Source of the DNA: Citrus sinensis
Lineage: Eukaryota > Streptophyta > Magnoliopsida > Sapindales > Rutaceae
Assembly: GCF_022201045.2 (NCBI RefSeq)
Contig: NC_068560.1
Location: 992,001 to 1,056,000, forward strand
Length of the DNA: 64,000 bases
Reading direction: 5' to 3'
Below are positions 47,279-56,503 of the stretch, in pieces. The notes beneath the pieces are model-generated. The model saw only the letters and a program-made list of their open reading frames with translations. It had not been told where the DNA came from and made no database searches. Made by a program: the position numbers and the translations under genes. How positions within the stretch are numbered: position 1 is the first letter of the stretch; each line of letters begins with the position of its first letter.

Positions 47279-47947
47279 TTATAGGCGGAGAGTTAAATCT
47301 AATTTGTACTTCTTACTGCTGCTACTGTTACCATCATTATTTGGACGCTCCAACACGAAGGTCCAGGGGTCTGGCTCCGGTCTATAAGCTTGTAACAGAT
47401 CAAGTAGCTCATTAGCAGTGTGAGCACAAATAAAAAGTTTTTTCACATTAGCGGGAATGAAATAGTTTTTTATTGCATGGTTAAGAAATGCGATAAAGCC
47501 ATCATAAAAGTTATTGACATTTAACAAACCGATGGGTTTCTGGTGAATGTGTAGATGGGCCCAAGATGCTAGTGTCATAAGTACCTCTAGTGTTGCAAGA
47601 TCTCCTGGAAGGAAAATAAAAGCATCAGCATAATTAAGCATTTCAGTTATTCTTTCTTGCATACCTGAGACGACTAACTCTTCTCCAGTTGATGAGTCAG
47701 ACGAACTGCCCAATGGTTTTAGGACTCTTGGGATGATGCCTAACACTTGACTTCCTCTGATAAAAGCTGCTTCTGAGACCATTTTTGATAACCCTCGATT
47801 ACCTCCTCCATACACCAAGTGTAATTTTCTCGCTGCTATGCTTCGACCAAGATCTATGGCTGCCTCAACGAACTCTTTATGTTTGCCATAGGTAAATCCA
47901 GAAAGCACACAAATGTTCTTGAATTGTCTATTGGGAGTAGCTGCCAT
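47279..47947 (-). CDS. LOG-like protein (cytokinin riboside 5'-monophosphate phosphoribohydrolase family) carried by the gypsy element
   Basis: LOG enzymes release active cytokinin from its ribotide in the cytosol. This intronless frame of 222 codons (start MAATPNRQFKN; the frame is open upstream to 48118) covers the whole family length. Recognisable blocks: KNICVLSGFTYGK (family FCGSxxG region), HLVYGGGNRGLSKMVSEAA, QVLGIIPRVLKP, ERITEMLNYADAFIFLPG, and KPIGLLNVNNFYDGFIAFL. The hallmark PGGxGTxxE is changed to PGDLATLEV: two glycines and the catalytic Glu are replaced, while the Arg of the RKAEM motif is kept as RITEM. Classical activity is therefore unlikely. Host LOG genes usually have several introns, so an mRNA-derived capture is inferred. 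It lies third after pol, on the same strand, in the place of an env-like gene. No stop or frameshift interrupts it. Confidence 0.87.
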   Translation of the reverse strand: MAATPNRQFKNICVLSGFTYGKHKEFVEAAIDLGRSIAARKLHLVYGGGNRGLSKMVSEAAFIRGSQVLGIIPRVLKPLGSSSDSSTGEELVVSGMQERITEMLNYADAFIFLPGDLATLEVLMTLASWAHLHIHQKPIGLLNVNNFYDGFIAFLNHAIKNYFIPANVKKLFICAHTANELLDLLQAYRPEPDPWTFVLERPNNDGNSSSSKKYKLDLTLRL

Positions 47948-48267
47948 TGTGATACTTCTCGAAAACAATTTGTGAGTGCTTGACAAAAAAGAAATCACAT
48001 TTAAGAGTCTCGGTGATAGTGGGTCATGGTTGTGTATGAGGTAATATGTTAGTGTCAAATAACGCGTAAAGCACGTGGCTCGCAAGTCAAAAAGAAAACA
48101 GTAAAAAGGAAAAAGCAAACAGTAATAAAATTATTAAAGACAATAATGCAAACAATAAGACAATAGTGAAATAAAATAACAATAAAGTAAAAGGATATTT
48201 ACAGGTAGTTGCGACTGTGGCTCACATCTTCCTCTGGTTTTACGTCCAGAAACGGCTTGAACGCCCT

Positions 48268-48825
48268 CTATGGGTCGAGGATAGGCTTCCTATCCAGTTT
48301 TCTTATAAACTGGCAAACAGGGTCGTTTATAGTCAGATTCCCGAGACTATATCGTGCATGCTCTTTCTGGAATAATGGCCATAACTGGAGAATCGCTCCT
48401 TGCACATATCCACTGGGATGCGTTTCAAGAGACAAAAGGATATCATCCAATGACTCCTTATTCAAGCCATCCTTAATGAATTGAATCTTATCTTCCCTAT
48501 TATCAGACACCATTCCTAAAGAACATGGGTTTTTATTGCAACTCATTCTGGCACACTTATGACAAGCAACAGAAATTCTTCGAGCTCGTCGTTTTCTTGC
48601 ATAATTTCCTTTACCACAACCAGGCATGAATGCAATAAATTTTGGAGGTAACTCACCTGCTGATCGTACTTTAGCCTCGATTAACCAACGGATGTCAGCA
48701 GGTATGTTATTCCTCATGAGTAATCGCATGCGTTCGGACCGAGCTTTATAAATCGTAAGGAGGGCATTCTGAGGAAGTGAAGGGAATCGCTTGTGAAGCT
48801 TCGCTAGAATCTCGTTTCTGTCCAT
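48268..48825 (-). CDS. 185-residue basic Cys-cluster protein, resembling carlavirus-type nucleic-acid-binding proteins
   Basis: The frame starts MDRNEILAKLHKRF with an in-frame stop just upstream. The central segment GKGNYARKRRARRISVACHK is an Arg/Lys-rich arm. It leads into a Cys cluster C-x2-C-x4-C-x4-C (CHKCARMSCNKNPC, about residues 87-100). This arrangement of a Gly-x-x-Tyr-Ala-Arg..Arg-Arg-Ala arm followed by a zinc-finger-like cluster recalls the small nucleic-acid-binding proteins of carlaviruses and relatives (family knowledge). The cluster spacing differs and I cannot run a profile search, so homology is not proven. The C-terminal half (IQFIKDGLNKESLDD..HPSGYVQGAILQLWPLF) is helical-looking and unlike those viral proteins. 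The stop is TAG, followed by 24 more open codons to a TAA. It lies between the 91-residue frame and the LOG-like gene on the element's coding strand. Confidence 0.6.
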   Translation of the reverse strand: MDRNEILAKLHKRFPSLPQNALLTIYKARSERMRLLMRNNIPADIRWLIEAKVRSAGELPPKFIAFMPGCGKGNYARKRRARRISVACHKCARMSCNKNPCSLGMVSDNREDKIQFIKDGLNKESLDDILLSLETHPSGYVQGAILQLWPLFQKEHARYSLGNLTINDPVCQFIRKLDRKPILDP

Positions 48826-48966
48826 ACCTTCGCCTCAGAATATCAGTTATTATGGGAAACTGAAGTAACCGACTTGATTGTCACGGAGTACCGTTATCCG
48901 CCACTTCACCGGGGTAACAAACTAAAGCACACAAATAGAAAAACAAATTAAAACACACAAAGAAAA

Positions 48967-49242
48967 TTAAAATCGTCCTCTTATTGAATTTACCTCAAGC
49001 TCCAACTGGATGTCGTAAACACTTCTCTCAATGTCTCTGAGTTGGTGTTCTAAACCCTCAACATAGGCTACTAACTCTGGTGGTTGTAGAGCCCAAATGC
49101 GTTGTGTTTTACAAAATTGAATCTGCCTTTTGAGATGAGTTTTGACACGTTGAAGTGGTTTAAGAATGTTCAGGAGGAACGGTCTAAGTATGAGACTCAT
49201 GATTAAAAATGATAAGAGAAAACTTAATGGTAAAATAAACAC
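48967..49242 (-). CDS. small hydrophobic/coiled-coil protein after pol
   Basis: A 91-codon frame lies 57 bases downstream of the pol stop; a second start at 49200 would give 77 residues. The N-terminus is strongly hydrophobic (MFILPLSFLLSFLIMSLIL), consistent with a membrane anchor or signal segment if the first ATG is used. A basic patch (RVKTHLKRQIQF) follows, then a heptad-like segment (AYVEGLEHQLRDIERSVYDI) that could form a coiled coil. I do not recognise the family. Position and orientation match the first gene of an Athila env-like region, but similarity to an env-like protein is not visible. Confidence 0.5.
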   Translation of the reverse strand: MFILPLSFLLSFLIMSLILRPFLLNILKPLQRVKTHLKRQIQFCKTQRIWALQPPELVAYVEGLEHQLRDIERSVYDIQLELEVNSIRGRF

Positions 49243-49299
49243 ACTTATGCAAAAACAATTTCAATTAGCAAAAGAATAATATAAAGAAAGAAAGAAAAA

Positions 49300-52200
49300 T
49301 CAAATCAACGAAAAGAAAAAAAAACAATTCAAATTTGGTGGGTCACTCAAATTTATTTCGGTGTCTTCTCCACGTGGTTGGTATTCTAGATATGGCTTTA
49401 ATCTTTGACCATTAACTTTAAACGTGACACCGTTCTTTGGGTCCTTAATTTCAATTGCCCCATGTGGAAAAACAGTATGAACAATAAAGGGACCAGACCA
49501 ACGAGAGCGTAACTTACCTGGGAATAGGTGCAAGCGAGAATTGAACAAAAGCACTTTCTGACCTGGGGTGAAAGATTTTCTCATAATTTGCTTGTCATGG
49601 AAGACTTTCATTCGTTGCTTGTAAATCTTGGCATTTTCGTACGCGTCATTGCGAATTTCGTCAAGTTCTGCCAGCTGTAATCTTCTTTCTGAGCTGGCTT
49701 GCTGCATGTCAAAATTGAATTTCTTGATGGCCCAATATGCACGATGCTCGAGTTCCACAGGTAGGTGGCAAGCTTTTCCATACACTAGCCTGTAGGGTGA
49801 CATCCCAATCGGGGTCTTGAAAGCCGTTCTATATGCCCATAATGCATCATCAAGTCTTAATGACCAATCTTTCCTGTCTGGCCTCACCGTTTTTTCTAAT
49901 ATGTGCTTTATTTCTCGATTGGATATCTCAACTTGGCCACTGGTTTGCGGATGATACGGAGTTGCCACTTTGTGTGTGATTGAATACTTTGTCAAAAGAG
50001 CTTTGAATGCTTTGTTACAAAAGTGGGCACCACCATCACTGATTATCGCTCGTGGGAATCCAAAGCGTGAAACAATGTTGCTTTTCAAAAATGCTATCAC
50101 CACCTTGTGATCATTGGTCCTACATGGAATTGCTTCTACCCATTTCGATACGTAGTCAACAGCAACCAATATGTATTGATGGCCAAAAGACGGGGGAAAG
50201 GGTCCCATGAAGTCGATACCCCATACGTCAAAAATCTCAACCACTAAAATTGGATTTAGTGGCATCATGTTCCTTCGTGTAATGCTCCCCATTCGTTGAC
50301 ACCTATCACATGAAGAACAGAAAGTGTAAGCGTCTCGAAATATAGATGGCCAATAGAAACCACATTGTAAAACTTTAGTCGCTGTTTTCTTAGCGCTGAA
50401 ATGGCCTCCACAAGCTTGTTCATGGCAGAATGAAAGGATATTCTGAATTTCACTTTCTGGGACACATCGTCTAACAATTTGGTCTGCACAATACTTGAAC
50501 AAATATGGGTCATCCCAAAAGAAATTCTTTATCTCTGCAAAGAATTTAGCCTTATCTTGCTTGGTCCAATGCTCTGGAAGTTTACCTGTAACAAGATAAT
50601 TAACTATATCAGCATACCAAGGTAATACTTCCACACTCATTAATTGTTCATCTGGAAATGACTCATTTAATGGTAATTGTTCTATAATTGTGTCAAAATG
50701 GAGACGAGAGAGATGGTCCGCCACAACATTTTCTGTCCCTTTTTTATCTTTGAATTCCAAGTCAAATTCCTGCAAAAGTAACACCCAACGAATTAGTCTA
50801 GCTTTTGCATCTTTCTTTGTGAGAAGATATTTAAGAGCAGCATGATCTGTGAACACAATTATTTTACAACCAATGAGATAAGATCGAAATTTTTCCAATG
50901 CAAACACTACTGCTAGCATTTCTTTTTCAGTAGTTGAATAGTTCAACTGTGCATCATTCAATGTCATACTAGCATAGTAAATAACATGGGGAATTCGATC
51001 AACTCTTTGTCCTAATACTGCTCCTACTGCATAATCAGATGCATCACACATGAGCTCAAATGGTAAGCTCCAGTTTGGGGCCTGAATGATGGGTGATGAT
51101 GTCAACAACCGTTTTAATTTTTCAAACGCCATAAGACATGAATCATTAAAGATAAAAGGTACATCCTTAGCAAGTAAATTGCATAAGGGTCTAGAAACTT
51201 TGCTAAAATCTTTAATGAAACGTCTATAGAAACCAGCATGCCCAAGGAAAGATCTTACTTCTCTGACTGTTCTGGGTGGAGGAAGATTAGAAATGAGATC
51301 CACCTTGGCTTTGTCAACCTCAATACCTTTGCTCGAAATGATGTGACCGAGAACAATACCTTGTTTTACCATAAAATGGCATTTCTCCCAATTTAATACC
51401 AAGTTCTTCTCGACACATCTCTGCAAAACTAGTGTTAGATGATGTAAACATTGATCAAACGAGTCACCAAAGACAGAAAAATCATCCATAAAGACTTCAA
51501 GAAATCGTTCAACCATATCAGAAAAAATGCTTAGCATGCATCGTTGAAATGTAGCAGGTGCATTACATAATCCAAATGGCATTCTTCTATATGCAAATGT
51601 GCCAAAAGGGCAAGTGAAAGTAGTTTTCTCTTGATCTTTTGGTGCTATGGGAATCTGATTATATCCTGAGTAGCCATCTAGAAAGCAATAAAATTCATGT
51701 CCTGCTAATCTATCAAGCATTTGATCAATAAATGGTAAAGGAAAATGGTCTTTACGTGTGACAGAATTCAACTTTCTATAATCAATGCATACACGCCATC
51801 CTGTAGTCACTCTAGTGGGTATCAATTCATTATCAGCATTGGTAACTACTGTGACTCCTGACTTTTTAGGGACAACTTGTACAGGACTGACCCATGAACT
51901 ATCAGAAATGGGGTAAATGATACCTGCATCTAATAGCTTAAGGACTTCAGTTCTAACCACTTCTTTCATATTAGGATTTAACCGACGTTGCATTTCCCTA
52001 GTAGATTTAGCATTTTCATCAAGGTGAATGTAATGCATGCAGTCTACTGGATTTATACCTTTGATGTCTGCTATGGTCCATCCTAATGCTCCTTTGTGCT
52101 CTTTTAAAACATCCAACAACTTACCTTTTTGTTCGTCATTGAGGGATGATGAGATGATTACCGGTAGAGTACTTTCTTCTCCCAAAAATGCATATTCCAA

Positions 52201-53724
52201 TGTGTTGGGTAATGGTTTGAGCTCGAGTTTCGGTGGTGATTCTGATGATGGGATGAGTTTCTTCTCTGATGGTGCTAGTTGTTCAACTCTTGACTTCCAT
52301 TTATTAGTGTCCATAGATGGTGCTGAGTCAAGCAGGGCGTTGACCTCATCAACCGATCTGTCAATATCAAAATCAAAACCAAAGTGAGTTAAACATGTTT
52401 GTAAAGGATCATCACTAAGGTTTGAAACAAAAGTATCATCAACTAATGCTTCAATTAAATCCACATCAACAATTCCATCATCTGCACTGTGAGGTTGTTT
52501 GGCAATGTTGAAGATGTTCAGCTCCATAGTCATGTTGCCGAAAGACAACTGCATATTTCCAGTCCTGCATTGAATGTGAGCATCCGCAGTTGCCAAGAAA
52601 GGTCGGCCTAGAATAATGGGGATGTGCTTCCTTGAATCCTGTATTGGTTGAGTGTCAATTACAATGAAATCAACAGGAAAATAAAACTTGTCTACCTGGA
52701 TAAGCACGTCCTCCACAATACCACGAGGTATTTTCGTGGACCGATCTGCAAGTTGTAACACCACTGGAGTTGGGTGTAATTCTCCCAGTCCAAGTTTCAC
52801 AAACACAGAGTAAGGCAATAAATTTACACTAGCTCCTAAATCCAACAAAGCATTCTCAATTGTGTGGTTCCCTATACTACATGAGATAGTGGGGGAGCCT
52901 GGGTCTTTGCATTTTAAAGGAATTTTATGTTGGAGTATAGAACTAACGTTTTCTGTTAAAAATGCCTTCTTTTGAACATGCATATTTCTCTTTTTAGTAC
53001 AAAGGTCTTTAAGAAACTTGGCATAAGATGGAACTTGTTTAATAGCATCAAGCAAAGGGATGTTAACACTTACCTGTTTGAAGATTTCGAGAATCTCACC
53101 TGTAGATTTTCCCTTTTTTCCTTTCGCTAACCTCTGAGGAAATGGAGCTTTGGGAACGTATTCTCGTGGGTTGGCTTCTTCTCTCTCCTCCGGTGGTGAG
53201 TCCTCAACGTTTACAGGTACAATTTGATTTTCCTTTGTCACCGGCATCTCCACTTTGTTGTCGATTTCTTTTCCTTTTCGCAAGGTCATTATTGCTTTGA
53301 CCTCTCCATGCTGCTGTGGTGAACTGGTACTCGCTTCATGCACTCCTTTAGGATTAGGCACTGGTTGACTTGGAAATTTTCCTTTCTCAACAGTCATTGC
53401 CAAGGTCTGAACTGAAGAAGCGAGTTGTCCCACCATCTTCTCGAGGCTTGAAACTGATTGAGCTTGTGAGTTGAAGCCCGCTCTCAATTCATTTCGTAGT
53501 CCATCAATGGTGCGGTTCTGTTGCTCAATCGTGGAGTGAGTAACATTCTTGAAATTTTGGAATGCATCCTCCCATGGTCTGGGTTGAGAGTAGTTCTGAT
53601 TCTGATTGAATGGTCTAAATGGGGGCTGAGAGGCTTGAGGAATTTGTTGCATTGGTGGAGCTGGAGCTGCTGGTCCATTTTGTTGGAATCCTTGAGACCA
53701 TGAAAATTGGGGTGGTCTCTCCAT
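49300..53724 (-). CDS. gypsy pol polyprotein (end of gag, protease, reverse transcriptase, RNase H, integrase)
   Basis: A 1474-codon open frame whose first codons ([15 protein letters not shown]) are the C-terminal part of gag in a shifted frame; the apparent ATG is probably not a true start. Domains: aspartic protease [15 protein letters not shown] (about residue 290), reverse transcriptase with [17 protein letters not shown] and the FMDD catalytic box (745-748), RNase [18 protein letters not shown] (about 890), and integrase. The integrase has an HHCC finger ([16 protein letters not shown], about 1098-1141) and the D-D-E core ([34 protein letters not shown], about 1170-1265). No internal stop is present. 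All catalytic residues I can check are in place, so the enzymes look functional. Confidence 0.96.
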   Translation of the reverse strand: MERPPQFSWSQGFQQNGPAAPAPPMQQIPQASQPPFRPFNQNQNYSQPRPWEDAFQNFKNVTHSTIEQQNRTIDGLRNELRAGFNSQAQSVSSLEKMVGQLASSVQTLAMTVEKGKFPSQPVPNPKGVHEASTSSPQQHGEVKAIMTLRKGKEIDNKVEMPVTKENQIVPVNVEDSPPEEREEANPREYVPKAPFPQRLAKGKKGKSTGEILEIFKQVSVNIPLLDAIKQVPSYAKFLKDLCTKKRNMHVQKKAFLTENVSSILQHKIPLKCKDPGSPTISCSIGNHTIENALLDLGASVNLLPYSVFVKLGLGELHPTPVVLQLADRSTKIPRGIVEDVLIQVDKFYFPVDFIVIDTQPIQDSRKHIPIILGRPFLATADAHIQCRTGNMQLSFGNMTMELNIFNIAKQPHSADDGIVDVDLIEALVDDTFVSNLSDDPLQTCLTHFGFDFDIDRSVDEVNALLDSAPSMDTNKWKSRVEQLAPSEKKLIPSSESPPKLELKPLPNTLEYAFLGEESTLPVIISSSLNDEQKGKLLDVLKEHKGALGWTIADIKGINPVDCMHYIHLDENAKSTREMQRRLNPNMKEVVRTEVLKLLDAGIIYPISDSSWVSPVQVVPKKSGVTVVTNADNELIPTRVTTGWRVCIDYRKLNSVTRKDHFPLPFIDQMLDRLAGHEFYCFLDGYSGYNQIPIAPKDQEKTTFTCPFGTFAYRRMPFGLCNAPATFQRCMLSIFSDMVERFLEVFMDDFSVFGDSFDQCLHHLTLVLQRCVEKNLVLNWEKCHFMVKQGIVLGHIISSKGIEVDKAKVDLISNLPPPRTVREVRSFLGHAGFYRRFIKDFSKVSRPLCNLLAKDVPFIFNDSCLMAFEKLKRLLTSSPIIQAPNWSLPFELMCDASDYAVGAVLGQRVDRIPHVIYYASMTLNDAQLNYSTTEKEMLAVVFALEKFRSYLIGCKIIVFTDHAALKYLLTKKDAKARLIRWVLLLQEFDLEFKDKKGTENVVADHLSRLHFDTIIEQLPLNESFPDEQLMSVEVLPWYADIVNYLVTGKLPEHWTKQDKAKFFAEIKNFFWDDPYLFKYCADQIVRRCVPESEIQNILSFCHEQACGGHFSAKKTATKVLQCGFYWPSIFRDAYTFCSSCDRCQRMGSITRRNMMPLNPILVVEIFDVWGIDFMGPFPPSFGHQYILVAVDYVSKWVEAIPCRTNDHKVVIAFLKSNIVSRFGFPRAIISDGGAHFCNKAFKALLTKYSITHKVATPYHPQTSGQVEISNREIKHILEKTVRPDRKDWSLRLDDALWAYRTAFKTPIGMSPYRLVYGKACHLPVELEHRAYWAIKKFNFDMQQASSERRLQLAELDEIRNDAYENAKIYKQRMKVFHDKQIMRKSFTPGQKVLLFNSRLHLFPGKLRSRWSGPFIVHTVFPHGAIEIKDPKNGVTFKVNGQRLKPYLEYQPRGEDTEINLSDPPNLNCFFFFSLI

Positions 53725-54704
53725 CCAGGATTATATGTGTTGGAGTATGGGTTGTAATTCGATGGTTTTCTCATTACACCTATGGCATTGGCTTGATCTG
53801 AGTATGAGTCATGGTCATGTGGTTCTGTTGATTTAGCAGTCGATAACGATGCTATTTGTCGAGCAAGACCTTCAACCATCTCCTTGACTTCTTTGATTCC
53901 CGAAGTTGACTCGCCAATTTGAACCTCATTTACTCCCTTAATTCGTCTAGTATTCCTGAGTGATCGACTCCGTTGTTGGGAATTATCCGCTTGTCGCTGG
54001 AAGAATTCCCAAATCTCTGATGCACTTTTTGACATTAGCTCTCCTCCACTTGTTGCCATTAGCCATTCTTGCACATTTGGCAATAATCCCTCCAAAAAGT
54101 ATTGGCATTGGTGCCATTTCTCGTACCCATGATGTGGACACTTCAAGAGTAGCCCATTGAATCGCTCCCAAGTTTCGAAAAATTGCTCGTCTTCTCTCTG
54201 GGTAAACTCTGAGATTTCCCTGCGAATAGCATTGGTTTTATGCACTGGGAAATATTTATTTAAAAATTTTGTAACCATTTGTTCCCATGATGCAATGCTA
54301 TTAGCAGGCAATGTATTAAGCCATGAACGAGCTCTATCTTTTAAAGAAAATGGGAATAGTCTAAGTTTAACATCATCATCTGAAAAATTCTCATATTTGA
54401 ATGTTTGACAAATGGCATGAAAATCATTCAAATGATTATATGGATCCTCATTTTCTAGGCCATAAAATGTAGGGAGACAATTTAACACACTAGGTTTTAA
54501 TTCAAAACTCCTAGCAGCTACATTTGGGTATCTTATGCATGACGTGCTCAAATTAGCTAAGGGACTAAAATAGTCCTTAAATGACCTCTCCTGTGGTGCT
54601 TGTAAATCCATTTTATTTTTAACGTGTTTGTGTGTGCGAAGTGTTTTTTCTAGTTCAAGGTCTATAGGTTCAAGATTAGGTAATAATGACCTACGACCAT
54701 GCAT
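53484..54704 (-). CDS. gypsy gag, frame-shifted from pol
   Basis: The start is probably [20 protein letters not shown] at 54704 (open to 54764; [10 protein letters not shown] at 54611 is an alternative). The retrotransposon gag domain is clear: [72 protein letters not shown]. After [10 protein letters not shown] the sense continues in the pol frame as SWSQGFQQ. The shift lies at the A-run 53703-53706 (plus strand), where one base is missing relative to a continuous gag-pol. The remaining codons down to 53484 are out of frame. A lost base in a homopolymer (mutation or sequencing error) is the simplest reading; programmed frameshifting is an alternative. Confidence 0.9.
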   Translation of the reverse strand: MHGRRSLLPNLEPIDLELEKTLRTHKHVKNKMDLQAPQERSFKDYFSPLANLSTSCIRYPNVAARSFELKPSVLNCLPTFYGLENEDPYNHLNDFHAICQTFKYENFSDDDVKLRLFPFSLKDRARSWLNTLPANSIASWEQMVTKFLNKYFPVHKTNAIRREISEFTQREDEQFFETWERFNGLLLKCPHHGYEKWHQCQYFLEGLLPNVQEWLMATSGGELMSKSASEIWEFFQRQADNSQQRSRSLRNTRRIKGVNEVQIGESTSGIKEVKEMVEGLARQIASLSTAKSTEPHDHDSYSDQANAIGVMRKPSNYNPYSNTYNPGWRDHPNFHGLKDSNKMDQQLQLHQCNKFLKPLSPHLDHSIRIRTTLNPDHGRMHSKISRMLLTPRLSNRTAPLMDYEMN

Positions 54705-54764
54705 GCAAAATAAATAAAATAAAAATAAAGATGCAAACAAAAAGAAAAATAAAGATGGGAACAA

Positions 54765-55090
54765 AACAAATAAAAATAAAGAAGAGGGAGAAATTACGAT
54801 ACTAACCTTATTGCGCTATTACAACATTTCTATAAAAATACACAAAAATAAATACGTGAAAGAAATTAACTAAAAATTAAATTAATAAGATAAACAAAAA
54901 AAATTACAAAGAAAAATAAATGGAAAATTAAATTACAAAATTTTAAAGAAGAGAAAAAAAAAAGAAATACTAACCTTTAAATGTAGATTCACTTTTTTTT
55001 TTCTTTTTTTTTTAATAATAAAAAAAATACAAGAAAACAAATAAAAGAAATTATTCACAAAAATTAATTCTATGAATTAAAATTACTTAC
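54765..55090 (-). other. gypsy 5' leader
   Basis: About 330 bases of A-rich untranslated leader between the primer-binding site and gag; no features recognised. Confidence 0.6.
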
Positions 55091-55110
55091 CTCCCCGGCA
55101 ACGGCGCCAA
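55091..55110 (-). other. primer-binding site, tRNA-Asp type
   Basis: On the minus strand, TTGGCGCCGTTGCCGGGGAG starts five bases after the 5' LTR. TGGCGCCGTTGCCGGGGA is complementary to the CCA-tailed 3' end of plant tRNA-Asp (established knowledge). Confidence 0.92.
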
Positions 55111-55115
55111 AAACT

Positions 55116-56498
55116 TGTTGTGCAAATTTTAATGTACTCGCAAGCGCACGAATCTATTGTAGTATAGACTAATGGTGACGAGTGTCGATCCCACGAGGAG
55201 GTGGATTTTAATTGTGTAGAATTAATTTTGTAAATGGGTGATTGGATTTATGGTGGAAATGATTTGGAATATGCTAAAACTTAAATTAAAATGGTGAGAA
55301 TAAATTCTAAAATTGGTATTGAAATGGCGAGAATAAATTGACGAGAATTATATTGAAATGACGTACTTGGGTATCTGGATCCGTATCAACATGCATCATG
55401 GGCTAAATAATCCGTATTAATGTCAATTAAATCATGAGGGGGGAATCCACACCTCATGAACCACGCTCTAATCAATATGGTGCTAAGGGCTTATCGTGCC
55501 AAATAATAATAACCTTATACTAGAGAGCCGGTGTAACCAAGGCGGTACTAGACAAGATTAGTATTATTTGTCGACGAGAAGTCAAAACATCCACAAAAAC
55601 TAGAGGGGAAGAGAAAGTAAATTTACCAAATTAAGCCCATGACACATGTTGAGACTTCACCTTCAACCCAAGCTTGAAAGAAAATTAGCCACTCATAATT
55701 GAACTAGGGGCAAAATGGGAATTTATTAAAATACATAGAAAATACAAGATGGAGAGAGAATTACAGAAAATGGATCCCAAAAATGGATTCAGAGATATCA
55801 AATTAGGGGGGGGAGGCCCCCTTTTTATAGATACATGGAGTAAATCATGGCCATCGGATTAAAAACAGTTTGGACGCTCAGGATTGCGCCACGTCATCAG
55901 TCAACAGTCCACGGTTTGACCACGCGGATGAACAGTAACACGGTTTGACCCGACTTTGAACAGTAACGCGGTTTGACCCGGATGAACAGTAACGCGGTTT
56001 GGTTGAAAATAATCCTGTGTGATGCATGCACCGTACGCGAGATTTTTCGTCCACTGATATGCTGCCACGTCACCATCAACAGTACATAAGAATTTTAGTC
56101 CAACAGGATCGTGACACCTCATCAGTCAATGCCACATCATCGGTCAATGCCACGTCATCATCCGTCTATGTGAACAGTGTCGTGAACAGTAACGTATACA
56201 GTACCGTACACGTGAATAGTACCGTACATGTGAATAGTGCCATTTTTCCTTTTATGCTCCTCCTAAGGTTTTCGACCGTCCTGAGTTTAAAAGTGATGTC
56301 CGTTTTGCCGTCTGATCTCTCCTTTATTGTGAAATGACTATAATGCCCCTAAAATACATAAAATACTTAATTAAAATAAAACACATGTAATTAAATCACA
56401 AGAAGGTTAAATATATAAAAGTAAGGGTTGTTAGTAAGACTTAAAATGTAAAATGACGGTTTTCTCCTTTATAAATATGCATTTTCTAATACTTAACA
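55116..56498 (-). repeat. gypsy 5' LTR (promoter LTR)
   Basis: 1383 bp. TATA box CTATAAAAAG at 55830-55821 and the same ACGT-core cluster as the partner LTR (55888-56159). Transcription reads toward decreasing coordinates into gag. Confidence 0.97.
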
Positions 56499-56503
56499 CC
56501 TAC

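Larger units (their letters stand above)
43938..56498 (-). mobile_element. Athila-type Ty3/gypsy retrotransposon with extra genes
   Basis: The 1383-bp LTRs (43938-45320 and 55116-56498) begin TGTTG and end CAACA or its complement. A 5-bp duplication CCTAC (43933-43937, 56499-56503) flanks the element. It is oriented on the minus strand. The primer-binding site complementary to the 3' end of tRNA-Asp is at 55110-55091, and the polypurine tract GGTTGGGGGGTG precedes the 3' LTR (45321-45332). Gene order is gag, pol (protease, RT, RNase H, integrase), then three additional frames. I count only two differences between the LTRs (44284 versus 55462; 45316 versus 56494), so the insertion is recent. 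Gag and integrase wording (for example [19 protein letters not shown]) and the tRNA-Asp primer fit the Athila lineage. Confidence 0.97.
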
